NCBI RefSeq assembly: GCF_008362905.1
Contig: NZ_VFJB01000002.1
Location: 57,939 to 121,938, forward strand
DNA from: Deferribacter autotrophicus
Lineage (GTDB): Bacteria; Chrysiogenota; Deferribacteres; Deferribacterales; Deferribacteraceae
Length of the DNA stretch: 64,000 nt
Direction of reading: 5' to 3'
The notes below the pieces were generated by a model that was not told the DNA's origin, ran no database searches, and saw only the letters and a program-made list of their open reading frames with translations. The position numbers were made by a program, and so were the translations under genes. Within the stretch, counting starts at the first letter, position 1; every line of letters starts with the position of its first letter. Below, piece after piece: positions 43,175-52,258 of this stretch.

Positions 43175-43520
43175 TTAATACATTTTTAACTCTACTTATT
43201 AAATCATCTAAATTTGAGCTCTTTTCCACAAAATATACATTACCATGAAGCTTGTCGAGCCCTTCATAAGAGTCAATATTTGCTGAGTATAAAATTACTG
43301 GCACATTACTTTTTTCACCAATAACTTTCAAAACCTCATCCCCTTCAACCTTTGGCATCTTCAAATCCAATATAACCAAATCAATATCATTTTCTTCAAA
43401 AGAAATTAACGCCTCTTCCCCATCCACTGCAGTAATAACGTTAAGTTTTAAATCACACAGCTCATCTCTCAACAACAATCTTATTGAAGGATCATCATCA
43501 ACTATTAACACAGTTTTCAC
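43167..43520 (-). CDS. stand-alone response regulator receiver
   Basis: 117 residues, receiver domain only. Acidic D8-D10, phospho-acceptor D52 (VILDLKMPK), S/T position S84-ish (LYSAN) and K99 in FVEKSS. With no output domain it must act by protein contact, in a phosphorelay or on the HD-GYP protein encoded just upstream. AAGTGAAA precedes the ATG. Confidence 0.9.
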   Translation of the reverse strand: MKTVLIVDDDPSIRLLLRDELCDLKLNVITAVDGEEALISFEENDIDLVILDLKMPKVEGDEVLKVIGEKSNVPVILYSANIDSYEGLDKLHGNVYFVEKSSNLDDLISRVKNVLNV

Positions 43521-43556
43521 TTTACTTCCCCTTTCAGATATTAAAGCTTGTGTATA

Positions 43557-44990
43557 TTATAACATATTGTATATTTTTTTCTCTATAAAAAATTCAACAA
43601 TTTTTTTATCAAGTTTCCCTTTATCAGCTTCTTCACTAATAATCTTTAACGCCACATCAACAGGCACTGCTTTTTTATAAGGTCTATCCTTAGCAGTTAA
43701 AGCATCAAAAATATCAGCAATTGCCATCACTTTACCATAAATATGAATTTCATCTTCTTTTAAACCAAAAGGATATCCACTTCCATCAAGCCTTTCATGG
43801 TGCATACATGCAATTTTTGGCACATCTTTAAGTTCTTTTGTCCAAGGAATCTTTATCAAATACTCATAAGTATGGAGCACATGAGACTCAATTTCTTTTC
43901 TTTCCTCATCAGTTAAAGTACCCTTCTTTACAGACAACTGTTTATATTCATGTTCGTCCAGCAATCTATACTCATCCCCAATACTATCCTTGAATATTAC
44001 ATTTTTTAACCTATCCAGTTTATCTGACAGCTCATTTTCAAGAATTGTTGGCTCATTAGCCCTTTCTACTAATTCATACATCTCTAAAAACTCATCCTTA
44101 TCGATATTTTCTACACAATGATAAAGTTTTAGCTTCATTTGTAATGCTTTAAATTGATCGTCATATAATTTTTTTGGTTTCATCAACACGTTTTCTCTAA
44201 CACCTATTTTACCAAAATCATGTAGCAGTGTTGCATACTTTAAAACTTTCCAATCATCTCTACCCATTTTAAAATCAGGAAAATTTTCATCATCTTTGTC
44301 CATTTCCTCAATAATCTTATATGTTATTCTGTAAACCCTCTCTGTATGCCCTTTTGTAATTGGGTCCCTTGATTCAACAGCCTGAACACTAGCCCTGATA
44401 AAGCCTTCAAACATTTCCTCAATGTTTTTATAAAGTATGCTATTTTCCAAGGCTACCCCAATAATACCACTCAAAGAATGAACCACATTAATATCTTTTT
44501 TGTCAAAAACAGTGACATCCTTTTCAAAATTAATAATAGGATTGCCAAAAGGTATGTTTTTTTTATTTATAAGTTGTAATACTGAAATAAGATTATTTTT
44601 TGCATCAAAAATAGGAACCAAAAGCATCGATTTCGTACGATAATTTGACAATTTATCAAAATCTCTATTAAATTTAAAAGGAAACTCATCTCCTAAACAA
44701 TATACATCATCTATAATAAACATCTCTTTCTTAAAAGCACAGTATCCGGCAATACTGTTTTCATCAACAGGCAAACTAAATTCCTTAAAAGGTATATCTA
44801 CTGTATCATTTTGTGTATATTTAAAAATCAAAGTATCAGATTCTTCATGATAAAGATATATACTTCCAGCATCAGCATTTACAATTTCTCTCAGCCGCAA
44901 TAAAACTTCATCCATCAATTCATCTAAGTCTTTTTTGCTTACAAGCAGTGATGCAATCTCAAGAAGTTTTAAATCCATATCTAACACCAT
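43557..44990 (-). CDS. GAF - HD-GYP cyclic-di-GMP phosphodiesterase-like protein
   Basis: 477 residues. A GAF sensor domain covers about 20-180, and an HD-GYP domain about 205-470 with the metal motifs HDFGKIG (near 265), HVLHTYEYL (near 368), HHERLDGSGYPFGL (near 397) and DIFDALTAKDRPYK (near 422). All metal ligands and the GYP triad are present, so hydrolysis of cyclic-di-GMP is expected. An insertion of about 80 residues lies between the HD and the next helix of the domain. It overlaps the upstream membrane protein gene by 32 bases. Confidence 0.9.
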   Translation of the reverse strand: MVLDMDLKLLEIASLLVSKKDLDELMDEVLLRLREIVNADAGSIYLYHEESDTLIFKYTQNDTVDIPFKEFSLPVDENSIAGYCAFKKEMFIIDDVYCLGDEFPFKFNRDFDKLSNYRTKSMLLVPIFDAKNNLISVLQLINKKNIPFGNPIINFEKDVTVFDKKDINVVHSLSGIIGVALENSILYKNIEEMFEGFIRASVQAVESRDPITKGHTERVYRITYKIIEEMDKDDENFPDFKMGRDDWKVLKYATLLHDFGKIGVRENVLMKPKKLYDDQFKALQMKLKLYHCVENIDKDEFLEMYELVERANEPTILENELSDKLDRLKNVIFKDSIGDEYRLLDEHEYKQLSVKKGTLTDEERKEIESHVLHTYEYLIKIPWTKELKDVPKIACMHHERLDGSGYPFGLKEDEIHIYGKVMAIADIFDALTAKDRPYKKAVPVDVALKIISEEADKGKLDKKIVEFFIEKKIYNML

Positions 44991-46023
44991 TTTTTAAGAA
45001 AGCAAATAATGCAATCAGACCAGATATTACAAAGAAGCAAAACGAAATATACAAAAGAAAAGCATACGGTTTTATTAAATAAACAGACAAACACACTAGA
45101 GACAACAATAAATTTGCCATACAATATATTCTTTTTTTAACATTTTTAACAAACAGATAAAATAAACCGAACGTAGCCCAAGTATAATGAGCAAAATGTG
45201 CATGTAATAAAAGTATTACCTTATCACTTACCCCTGCAATTACTGTATACAAATACCAGAAGCCGAAAATTCCAGTTAGCAGCAAACCCATATAATTGAA
45301 AAATAAAAATTTATCATTAATCTTCCCAGATTTAACAAAATAATAAAAAATAAGAAGCAACAAAATCCCTGCACTCGATAACTCAATAATCGGGATATTT
45401 AAAAGCATTCCAATAAACATAGTTAAAACACCACCCACTAAAACAATCACAGAAACTACAATCTCTTTCTTTTTCATTTTTAAAAATTTAACAAATTCAG
45501 AAAAAAGTATAAGTGATAAAGGGAAAGAAAAAGACAAGTAATTATAAGAAAATTTTGTTTTCATTCCAAAAAAAGTATTATAGTTTAATGAATACATAAA
45601 ATAAACCCAATCTAGAAGTAAAATATAAATAGAACTTTTTATAAATAATTTTTCTAAACCAACATAATCAGGATCGTATCGTAATAACATAGGTATTGTG
45701 AAAATAAAGTATACAAAGCTTACAATGGTAATCAAAACATAAAGCTTAAAGCAAATTAATGTTATCAATATTATTGAAAGATAAAAATATATCTTTTGTA
45801 ATGTATCAAAAACAACTTTAAAATTTTTTTCGTTAACAACAATAGATAAATATGCATTTAATGCAAATCCCAAAATACCTACCATACCATGGAAATAAAC
45901 ACCCTCTTTAAACATGAAAAAGTCTGAATAAAAAAACGTGGTGAAAGCCGTTAAAAAGAAATAAAAAAATGTTAGCTTTTTTAACATAAAAGGCAATTTA
46001 TCACTAATTTCCGTTTTTAACAA
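44959..46023 (-). CDS. polytopic membrane protein with histidine motifs (function unknown)
   Basis: 354 residues with about eleven hydrophobic helices. Conserved-looking histidines are in YFHGMVG near residue 40 and LLHAHFAHYTWATFG near 275, a pattern reminiscent of haem or copper-ligating helices in oxidase-like or NnrS-type proteins. I do not recognise the family. The listed start is a TTG without ribosome site; the ATG at 45987 (M13) is more likely. It lies between fur and the GAF-HD-GYP gene and overlaps the latter by 32 bases. Confidence 0.7.
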   Translation of the reverse strand: MLKTEISDKLPFMLKKLTFFYFFLTAFTTFFYSDFFMFKEGVYFHGMVGILGFALNAYLSIVVNEKNFKVVFDTLQKIYFYLSIILITLICFKLYVLITIVSFVYFIFTIPMLLRYDPDYVGLEKLFIKSSIYILLLDWVYFMYSLNYNTFFGMKTKFSYNYLSFSFPLSLILFSEFVKFLKMKKKEIVVSVIVLVGGVLTMFIGMLLNIPIIELSSAGILLLLIFYYFVKSGKINDKFLFFNYMGLLLTGIFGFWYLYTVIAGVSDKVILLLHAHFAHYTWATFGLFYLFVKNVKKRIYCMANLLLSLVCLSVYLIKPYAFLLYISFCFFVISGLIALFAFLKNGVRYGFKTS

Positions 46024-46029
46024 CTAATT

Positions 46030-46449
46030 TTAACGCAATCTACACTCTTTACACATAAAATATAAATTTATTTCATAATCAATCACTTCCATATCTGTAA
46101 ATTGTTTTGCAAAATTGATAATTGATTCCCTATCAAATTCTCTATCAATAATCTTATTACAACTTTTGCAAATAAGATGAATATGATCTTTTGTATTAAG
46201 TTCAAAAAGAGTCTTTTGAGATTCTAAATGAACCTCTTTCACTATCCTGTTATCTATAAGAACTTTTAAATTTTTATAAACTGTAGCAAGAGAAATAGTA
46301 GGAAGTATCTTTTTAATTTCCTCATATAGTTCTTCTATGGTAGCATGTCCGTATTTTTCAATTGCTTCAATCAAAATAATTCTCTGTGGGGTAGCCTTCA
46401 GATTATGTCTTTTTAAAATTTGGTTAATATACCGATTTTTATCACTCAT
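46030..46449 (-). CDS. Fur-family metalloregulator (PerR/Fur type)
   Basis: 139 residues. Winged helix at about 10-80 (RHNLKATPQRIILIEAIEKYG, LATVYKNLKVL). The metal region has HIHLICKSCNKIIDREF near 92 and CKEC at the C-terminus, giving two CxxC pairs for structural zinc. The divergent rubrerythrin gene makes a PerR-like peroxide-response role likely, but iron-responsive Fur cannot be excluded. Palindromic sites lie just upstream of its start. Confidence 0.9.
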   Translation of the reverse strand: MSDKNRYINQILKRHNLKATPQRIILIEAIEKYGHATIEELYEEIKKILPTISLATVYKNLKVLIDNRIVKEVHLESQKTLFELNTKDHIHLICKSCNKIIDREFDRESIINFAKQFTDMEVIDYEINLYFMCKECRLR

Positions 46450-46451
46450 AT

Positions 46452-46470
46452 AATTATTCTAAAAATAATT
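46452..46470. promoter_or_regulatory. candidate Fur/PerR operator upstream of fur
   Basis: Perfect inverted repeat AATTATT (46452-46458) - CTAAA - AATAATT (46464-46470), resembling the TTATAATnATTATAA-type PerR box. It begins 3 bases upstream of the fur start codon, which suggests autorepression. Confidence 0.5.
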
Positions 46471-46537
46471 CTAATAAAAGCAAGATATAATTTTATAATA
46501 TTTTTATATACTAAATTTTATTACTTATAAAATATAA

Positions 46538-46566
46538 TTGACAAACATAATTTTTAAACATATTCT
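46538..46566 (+). promoter_or_regulatory. promoter of rubrerythrin
   Basis: TTGACA (46538-46543), 17-base spacer, TATTCT (46561-46566). The -10 and following TATTCTAATTTAA resembles half of the Fur/PerR-type palindromes near 46452. Confidence 0.7.
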
Positions 46567-46651
46567 AATTTAACTTAAGACGAATTTTAAGAAAGTTTAA
46601 AATTTGTATGCTATAATTTCTATAAGAGAAACTAAAGAAGGAGGTCATACA

Positions 46652-47251
46652 ATGCCAAAGAAAAGCTTAGAAGGAACAAAAACACTTGAAAATTTAATGA
46701 AATCATTTGCAGGTGAATCACAGGCAAGAAATAGATACACCTTTTATGCTTCCATAGCTAGAAAAGAAGGTTATCGTCAAATTGAAGCTTTCTTCATAGA
46801 AACAGCTGATAATGAAAGGGAACACGGCAAAAGATTCTATAAACATGTTATTGAAAATTTAAACCTTACCGAACCTCTTATGGTGGATATTTCTGCTTCA
46901 TACCCAGCACAACTTGGTAACACCTATCAGAATTTAATGGCTGCTGCTGCTGGTGAGCATGAGGAATTTGTAAAATTATATCCTGAATTTGCAGAAATAG
47001 CTGATGAAGAAGGATTCCCAGAAATTGCTCATCAATTCAGAATGATTGCTGAAGTAGAAAAATGGCATGAAAAAAGATTTTTAAAACTTGCTGAAAATAT
47101 TGAAAAAAATAGGGTCTTCAAACGCGACACAAAAGTTTACTGGAAATGTAGAAACTGTGGCTATATTCATGAAGGTTTTGAAGCACCTGTTGCATGTCCT
47201 GCTTGTGCACACCCACAAGAGCATTTCGAACTTTTTGTAGAAAATTATTAA
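46652..47251 (+). CDS. rbr: rubrerythrin
   Basis: 199 residues from the ATG at 46652 (GGAGGTCATACA upstream; the frame to 46604 has no ribosome site). A ferritin-like di-iron domain covers about 1-145, with metal ligands in AGESQARNRY, ADNEREHGKRF, AGEHEEF and AEVEKWHEKRF. A C-terminal rubredoxin domain has CRNCGYIHEG and CPACAHPQEHF. It reduces hydrogen peroxide in anaerobes. Divergent from a Fur/PerR gene, consistent with oxidative-stress control. Confidence 0.95.
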   Translation: MPKKSLEGTKTLENLMKSFAGESQARNRYTFYASIARKEGYRQIEAFFIETADNEREHGKRFYKHVIENLNLTEPLMVDISASYPAQLGNTYQNLMAAAAGEHEEFVKLYPEFAEIADEEGFPEIAHQFRMIAEVEKWHEKRFLKLAENIEKNRVFKRDTKVYWKCRNCGYIHEGFEAPVACPACAHPQEHFELFVENY

Positions 47252-47259
47252 TAAATTAA

Positions 47260-47279
47260 AGAGGGGTGAATTCCCCTCT
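47260..47279. terminator. hairpin after rubrerythrin
   Basis: AGAGGGG (47260-47266) / CCCCTCT (47273-47279), 6-base loop, no clear T tract; may be a weak terminator or a 3' stabiliser. Confidence 0.5.
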
Positions 47280-47388
47280 GTTCACTCATACCCCTCAATC
47301 CAAAATTTTTAAATTAATCATTGATTTATTTCACCTAATTTTATAAATCTATAAAATTAAAAAGTTATAATATAGGGAGGAATTTTAC

Positions 47389-49950
47389 ATGAAATATAAT
47401 CCTGCTGAGATAGAGCAAAAATGGCAAGATATTTGGGAAAAAGAAAAAATCTTTAAATCAGAAGCTGATTCATCAAAGAAAAAATATTACTGTCTTGAAA
47501 TGTTTCCATACCCTTCAGGTAAAATCCACATGGGACATGTAAGAAACTATGCCATAGGAGACGTAATTGCACGCTATAAAATGATGCAGGGGTTTAATGT
47601 AATTCATCCAATGGGATGGGATGCCTTTGGACTACCAGCAGAAAATGCTGCTATTAAAAATAATATTCATCCTGCAAAGTGGACATATTCTAATATAGAT
47701 TACATGAAAAAGCAGTTAAAAATGCTTGGTCTTAGTTATGATTGGGATAGAGAAATTGCTACATGTGACCCAGAGTACTATAAATGGGAACAAAAAATAT
47801 TTCTTGAAATGTTCAAAAAAGGGCTTGCCTATAAAAAGACCTCGCTAGTTAACTGGTGTCCTGAGTGTCACACCGTATTGGCAAATGAGCAGGTGGAAGA
47901 CGGCTGTTGTTGGAGATGCTCAAGCGAAGTAGAAATCAAAGAACTTGAAGGTTGGTTTTTCAAAATCACTGACTACGCTGAAGAATTGTTAGAATATACA
48001 TACAAACTCAAAGGGTGGCCAGAGCGTGTACTTACCATGCAAAGAAACTGGATTGGAAAATCAACAGGTGCTGAAATCGACTTCAAAATAGATGGGACGG
48101 ACGAAACAATTACAGTTTTCACCACAAGGCCAGATACTCTTTTTGGTGCTACTTTTATGTCAATAGCCCCTGAACACCCTGCTGCCAAAAAATTGTTAAA
48201 AGGCACAAAACAAGAAGAGGAAGGGCTAAAATTTATTAATGAAATACTAAAAGAGGATAAAATTTCAAGAACGGCTGAAGATAAAGAAAAAAAAGGGTTT
48301 TTCACTGGCAAATATGCTATCAATCCTGTAAACGGGAGAAAACTCCCTATTTTTATTGCTAATTTTGTACTGATGGATTACGGTACAGGAGCTGTAATGG
48401 CTGTACCTGCTCATGACCAGAGAGACTTTGAATTTGCAAAAAAATATGGTCTTGATATCATTGTTGTTATTCAACCAGAAGGTGAAGAATTAAATCCTGA
48501 TAAAATGACAGAAGCTTACACCGGTCCTGGTAAAATGGTAAATTCCGGCAATTTCAATGGACTTGATAATGAAAAAGGGAAAGAAGAAATTGTAAAATAT
48601 CTTGAAGAATTAGGTGTTGGTAAAAAAACAGTAAATTACAGATTGAAAGACTGGGGAATTTCAAGACAACGCTATTGGGGTGCACCCATACCAATAATCT
48701 ACTGTGACAAATGTGGTATTGTACCTGTTCCAGAAGAAGATTTACCTGTAAAATTGCCTACTGATGTAGAATTTACAGGCGCAGGCAATCCGCTATCACA
48801 GGTTGAAGAATTCGTAAATGTAAAATGTCCTAAATGCGGAGCTAACGCAAAGAGAGAAACAGACACAATGGATACGTTTGTAGAATCAAGCTGGTATTTT
48901 TTAAGATACTGCTCTCCAAAGTGTGATACTGCCCCTTTTAACAAAGATGAAGTAGAATACTGGATGCCAGTAGATCAGTATATAGGTGGGATAGAACATG
49001 CTATCTTGCATTTATTGTATTCAAGATTCTATACTAAGGTGTTAAGGGATTTAGGATATATAAACTTTGATGAACCTTTTGAAAGATTACTGACCCAAGG
49101 GATGGTTTGTAAAGAAACTTACAAATGTGAAGAGCATGGTTGGCTTTTCCCGGAAGAAGTTCAAGATGGAAAATGTGCAAAATGCGGTAAAGAAGTAATA
49201 ATCGGTAGAATAGAAAAAATGAGTAAATCCAAAAAAAACGTAGTTGATCCTGAAGCCTTAATAGAACAGTATGGAGCTGACACTGCAAGATTGTTTTCTC
49301 TTTTTGCAGCACCACCTGAAAAGGACCTTGAATGGAGTGAACAGGGAGTTGAAGGCGCTTTCAGATTCATCAACAGAGTATGGAGACTTATCATAAAACA
49401 TATCGAACTAATAAAAAGCAATGTAAACTGCGAAATTAACGAAAATGGAAATATTGAAAAAGAAATTTTATATCATACACACACCACCATTAAAAAGGTC
49501 ACTAATGATATTGAAAAATTTCAGTTAAACACTGCCGTTGCTGCTATAATGGAGTTCACAAACAATCTTTATCTGTTAGAAGGAAAACTATCAAACGACT
49601 CAGAAAAAACAGCTTTTAAAGATGCATTGATAACCCTTATAAAACTCATTACCCCATTTATCCCGCACACAGCTGAGGAGTTATGGCATCTTTGCGGATT
49701 CAATGGATATGTATCAAAAGTAGATTGGCCTCAGTACAATGAAAAATATACAGTAAAAGATGAAATCGTTGTCGTAGTTCAAATTAATGGTAAGGTGAGA
49801 GCACAACTCAACATACCAAGAAATATGGAAAAGGATGAAGTATTAAAACTTGCAAAAGAAAATGAAAAAGTAAAAAAGTATCTTGAAGGGAAAAATCTTG
49901 TAAAAGAAATTTATGTGCCTAACAAACTCGTAAGTTTGGTTGTAAAGTGA
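47389..49950 (+). CDS. leuS: leucyl-tRNA synthetase
   Basis: 853 residues, full length. Class I motifs: HMGHVRNY near residue 45 (HIGH) and KMSKSKKN near 612 (KMSKS). An editing (CP1) domain spans about 225-420 with [12 protein letters not shown]. Zinc-type cysteines occur ([21 protein letters not shown] near 158, [10 protein letters not shown] near 439, [16 protein letters not shown] near 575). AGGGAGG precedes the ATG. It leads a leuS-lptE-holA operon, the same order as in E. coli. Confidence 0.97.
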   Translation: MKYNPAEIEQKWQDIWEKEKIFKSEADSSKKKYYCLEMFPYPSGKIHMGHVRNYAIGDVIARYKMMQGFNVIHPMGWDAFGLPAENAAIKNNIHPAKWTYSNIDYMKKQLKMLGLSYDWDREIATCDPEYYKWEQKIFLEMFKKGLAYKKTSLVNWCPECHTVLANEQVEDGCCWRCSSEVEIKELEGWFFKITDYAEELLEYTYKLKGWPERVLTMQRNWIGKSTGAEIDFKIDGTDETITVFTTRPDTLFGATFMSIAPEHPAAKKLLKGTKQEEEGLKFINEILKEDKISRTAEDKEKKGFFTGKYAINPVNGRKLPIFIANFVLMDYGTGAVMAVPAHDQRDFEFAKKYGLDIIVVIQPEGEELNPDKMTEAYTGPGKMVNSGNFNGLDNEKGKEEIVKYLEELGVGKKTVNYRLKDWGISRQRYWGAPIPIIYCDKCGIVPVPEEDLPVKLPTDVEFTGAGNPLSQVEEFVNVKCPKCGANAKRETDTMDTFVESSWYFLRYCSPKCDTAPFNKDEVEYWMPVDQYIGGIEHAILHLLYSRFYTKVLRDLGYINFDEPFERLLTQGMVCKETYKCEEHGWLFPEEVQDGKCAKCGKEVIIGRIEKMSKSKKNVVDPEALIEQYGADTARLFSLFAAPPEKDLEWSEQGVEGAFRFINRVWRLIIKHIELIKSNVNCEINENGNIEKEILYHTHTTIKKVTNDIEKFQLNTAVAAIMEFTNNLYLLEGKLSNDSEKTAFKDALITLIKLITPFIPHTAEELWHLCGFNGYVSKVDWPQYNEKYTVKDEIVVVVQINGKVRAQLNIPRNMEKDEVLKLAKENEKVKKYLEGKNLVKEIYVPNKLVSLVVK

Positions 49951-50453
49951 AAACATTGGTAAAATATTTCAGCTTTTTTATGATTTTTATCCTGCTGTCC
50001 TGTGGATACAGGATGGCAGGTTTTGAAAAAATTGACATAAAGGATAAATTTTATTTAAGCTCAATCAAAAACTTAACATCCGAATCAGATTACACCTCAA
50101 TTTTAAATTCTACCTGTTACGATTTTTTTAACAAACACAATCTTCTCACTAAAAATCCTAACAATAATCTCAAACTGAGTATTGAAATAAATAAAATTTT
50201 CTATGAAAGTAAAATTATACAGCAAAATTACAGGGCAACATCATCAGAATTGCACATTTCTGTGACAATAAAAGTAAAAAAATCTGAAAAAGAAATTTTT
50301 CGAAAAACTTACACAGACTCAAATAACTACACAATTTATACAAATATCACTCAAACACTCTCTTCAAAACAGGAAGCTCTCATTAAAAGTTTAAACAACA
50401 TACTTCTGGATTTTATAAATGATTTCAAAGAAGAAATTAATCATAATAGGTAG
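49947..50453 (+). CDS. lptE: LPS-assembly lipoprotein, LptE-like
   Basis: 168 residues, starting at a GTG that overlaps the leuS stop (GTGA). Lipoprotein signal with lipidated cysteine in LLSCGY near residue 19. The SCGYRM beginning and a strand-rich mature part match LptE/RlpB, the outer-membrane plug of the LptD LPS translocon. Sequence similarity is weak; the assignment rests on the lipobox and on its position between leuS and holA. It implies an LPS-bearing outer membrane. Confidence 0.8.
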   Translation: MKTLVKYFSFFMIFILLSCGYRMAGFEKIDIKDKFYLSSIKNLTSESDYTSILNSTCYDFFNKHNLLTKNPNNNLKLSIEINKIFYESKIIQQNYRATSSELHISVTIKVKKSEKEIFRKTYTDSNNYTIYTNITQTLSSKQEALIKSLNNILLDFINDFKEEINHNR

Positions 50454-51300
50454 TCCTCAATTTATTGAAAACAAATTAAAAGAAATTATCAAAGAGAATG
50501 ATAATACAGATGTAAGAAAATACAGCGATGAAAACTTTAATCTGGAAGAAATATCAGATTATCTTTTTACTTATCCATTATTTGGTGAAGATAAACATTT
50601 GATTATAAAAAATGCTCATAAGATTAAAGAAATTTCAAAAAATTCAGAATTATTCAAATCACCCTGTGAAGCGCATATAATCTTTTTAGCTGAAGAAAAC
50701 AAAGAATTATTAAAAGCTTTTGAAAATAGTTTTGAAATTGTAAAAGAGAAAAAGCACAGTTACAAAGATGATGTCTCAGAAATAATATCTAAATTCCAAG
50801 AAAGAAATCTACCAATTTCCTTTAATGAAGCAAAAGAAATTTATGAATTATGTCAAAGAAATATGGAAATAGTTAATCAGGAGCTCGAAAAAATCTCCCT
50901 TTACTTTCACAATAAAAAGCCTGAATCTTTTGAGGAAATATTAAACATTATTAGTTCTTCAAATGTAAATAATGTTTTTGCTTTTATTGAATCATTTTAC
51001 AACAAAGATTGGAAGAAGGCTCTTGCAAAATTAAATTTGATGATTGAAAACCATGAAAATTTACAAATGGCTTTTTACATGCTCACAAAAAGGGGGATTG
51101 AAACACTACATTATCTTATTTCACCAGATTTGATTTCTGGCCAGACGTATAAAATTGCTCAAATTAAATCTGCATCAGAGAAATGGTCAAAAAAAGAGCT
51201 TTTCAGTTTAATTGAAAAATTTTATCAAATTGATAAAAAGTTAAAAACATCTCAGGCAAAAATAGAATACGAGCTCACATCTTTAATTAGTTGCCACTGA
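50419..51300 (+). CDS. holA: DNA polymerase III delta subunit HolA
   Basis: 293 residues. The clamp-loader delta subunit opens the beta clamp. AAA+-like N-terminal domain without Walker A function, then three-domain layout; TYPLFGEDKHLIIKNAHKI near 50 and the C-terminal collar IDKKLKTSQAKIEYELTSLI match the family. It overlaps lptE by 35 bases. The last codons and TGA lie in a palindromic repeat (51284-51321) that is also present at 10.1 kb, so its C-terminus ISCH may have been set by that insertion. Confidence 0.88.
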   Translation: MISKKKLIIIGSPQFIENKLKEIIKENDNTDVRKYSDENFNLEEISDYLFTYPLFGEDKHLIIKNAHKIKEISKNSELFKSPCEAHIIFLAEENKELLKAFENSFEIVKEKKHSYKDDVSEIISKFQERNLPISFNEAKEIYELCQRNMEIVNQELEKISLYFHNKKPESFEEILNIISSSNVNNVFAFIESFYNKDWKKALAKLNLMIENHENLQMAFYMLTKRGIETLHYLISPDLISGQTYKIAQIKSASEKWSKKELFSLIEKFYQIDKKLKTSQAKIEYELTSLISCH

Positions 51301-51550
51301 AAAAGTGGCAACTAATTAATAATAAATGACTTATTTTATTTCTCTCATAAAAATTCCCACCAGTTTTTGAATTTTTTTTTTACAGAACATAAAGGGGGTA
51401 AACCCCCTTTAGAACCCCCGAAAAGAGGATAAAAATAGAAATTATTATTTTTAGTAAATTAGTTTTCTAAAGAAAACTAATTTAAAAATTATTAAAATGA
51501 TAAAAATTTTATTTAAAAATTAGTTCTCACTTTATCAGTGAGAACTAATT
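51284..51550. repeat. cluster of variable-stem palindromes and G-rich hairpin (copy B)
   Basis: Contents: a 38-base palindrome at 51284-51321 identical to 10121-10158; a G-repeat at 51390-51420 (inverse of CGGGGGTTCTAAAGGGGG...CCCCCTTTA); AAATTAGTTTTC/GAAAACTAATTT at 51456-51483; and AATTAGTTCTCACT/AGTGAGAACTAATT at 51518-51550. All palindromes share the outer AATTAG/CTAATT, while inner stems vary. No gene is seen in 51301-51568. The cluster lies between convergent holA and sfsA. Confidence 0.8.
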
Positions 51551-51568
51551 AAACCAAATAATTCATTT

Positions 51569-52258
51569 CTAATTTCCCATGGGTTTTAGAATCACTTCTT
51601 TCCTATCAACGTTAAAATGGTTTCTATAAAAAATTGGTTTTACACCATAGTTTAATGCCTCTTTGTACTCTTTACAATAAAGACTATCTATGTACCATGC
51701 ACATTCAAAAGATTTTGCATCTACTGCAATTACATAAAAAATATAACAGTCATAGCCTTGTTTCGACATTTCAGTCAATAAGCGAAGATGTTTCCTCCCT
51801 CTTTCTGTCTTAGCATCAGGAAACGCAGCAATTCCATTATCGTTTAGCAATGTAACATTTTTAACTTCCACCAAGATTTTTCTACCATCTTTTTCAAGAT
51901 AAAAATCAATTCTGCTGTCCCCGATTGAATACTCTCTCTTTAAATAGTCATAAGGATAAAGCTCTTTTATAGCCCCGTCTTTAATATAATATTCCACTAT
52001 TCTATTCACATTGATTGTGTTTGTGTAAACCCAGTTTCCATCTAGTTGAAAACCTTCAACAGTGTATTTGTATTTTCTTTTTGTATTATCAGAAATGGAA
52101 AGGGCTATTAAACAACCTTCATTCAATAGCCCTTTCATAGAACCTGTATTTGGATTAAAAGCAGTCTCAACTACTCCATTCCTCTCAAAATCAACCATAA
52201 ACCTTTTATATCTTTTTAGAAACCTACCTACTATAATATTATCAAATTTAAACATCAC
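51569..52258 (-). CDS. sfsA: SfsA family nuclease-like protein
   Basis: 229 residues, full length. The motifs GRFLKRYKRFMVDFERNG at residue 9, NPNTGSMKGLL near 34 and the PD-(D/E)xK-like core DFYLEKDGRKILVEVKNVTL near 120 identify SfsA. It was named for sugar-fermentation stimulation in E. coli and is now thought to bind or cut nucleic acid. It overlaps the end of the AGCS symporter gene by 11 bases in the same direction. Confidence 0.92.
   Translation of the reverse strand: MMFKFDNIIVGRFLKRYKRFMVDFERNGVVETAFNPNTGSMKGLLNEGCLIALSISDNTKRKYKYTVEGFQLDGNWVYTNTINVNRIVEYYIKDGAIKELYPYDYLKREYSIGDSRIDFYLEKDGRKILVEVKNVTLLNDNGIAAFPDAKTERGRKHLRLLTEMSKQGYDCYIFYVIAVDAKSFECAWYIDSLYCKEYKEALNYGVKPIFYRNHFNVDRKEVILKPMGN

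Noticed and set aside
47280..47388. T-box leader for leuS
   Set aside because: Only about 110 bases lie upstream; no T-box sequence (AGGGUGGNACCGCG) and no terminator/antiterminator pair were found.
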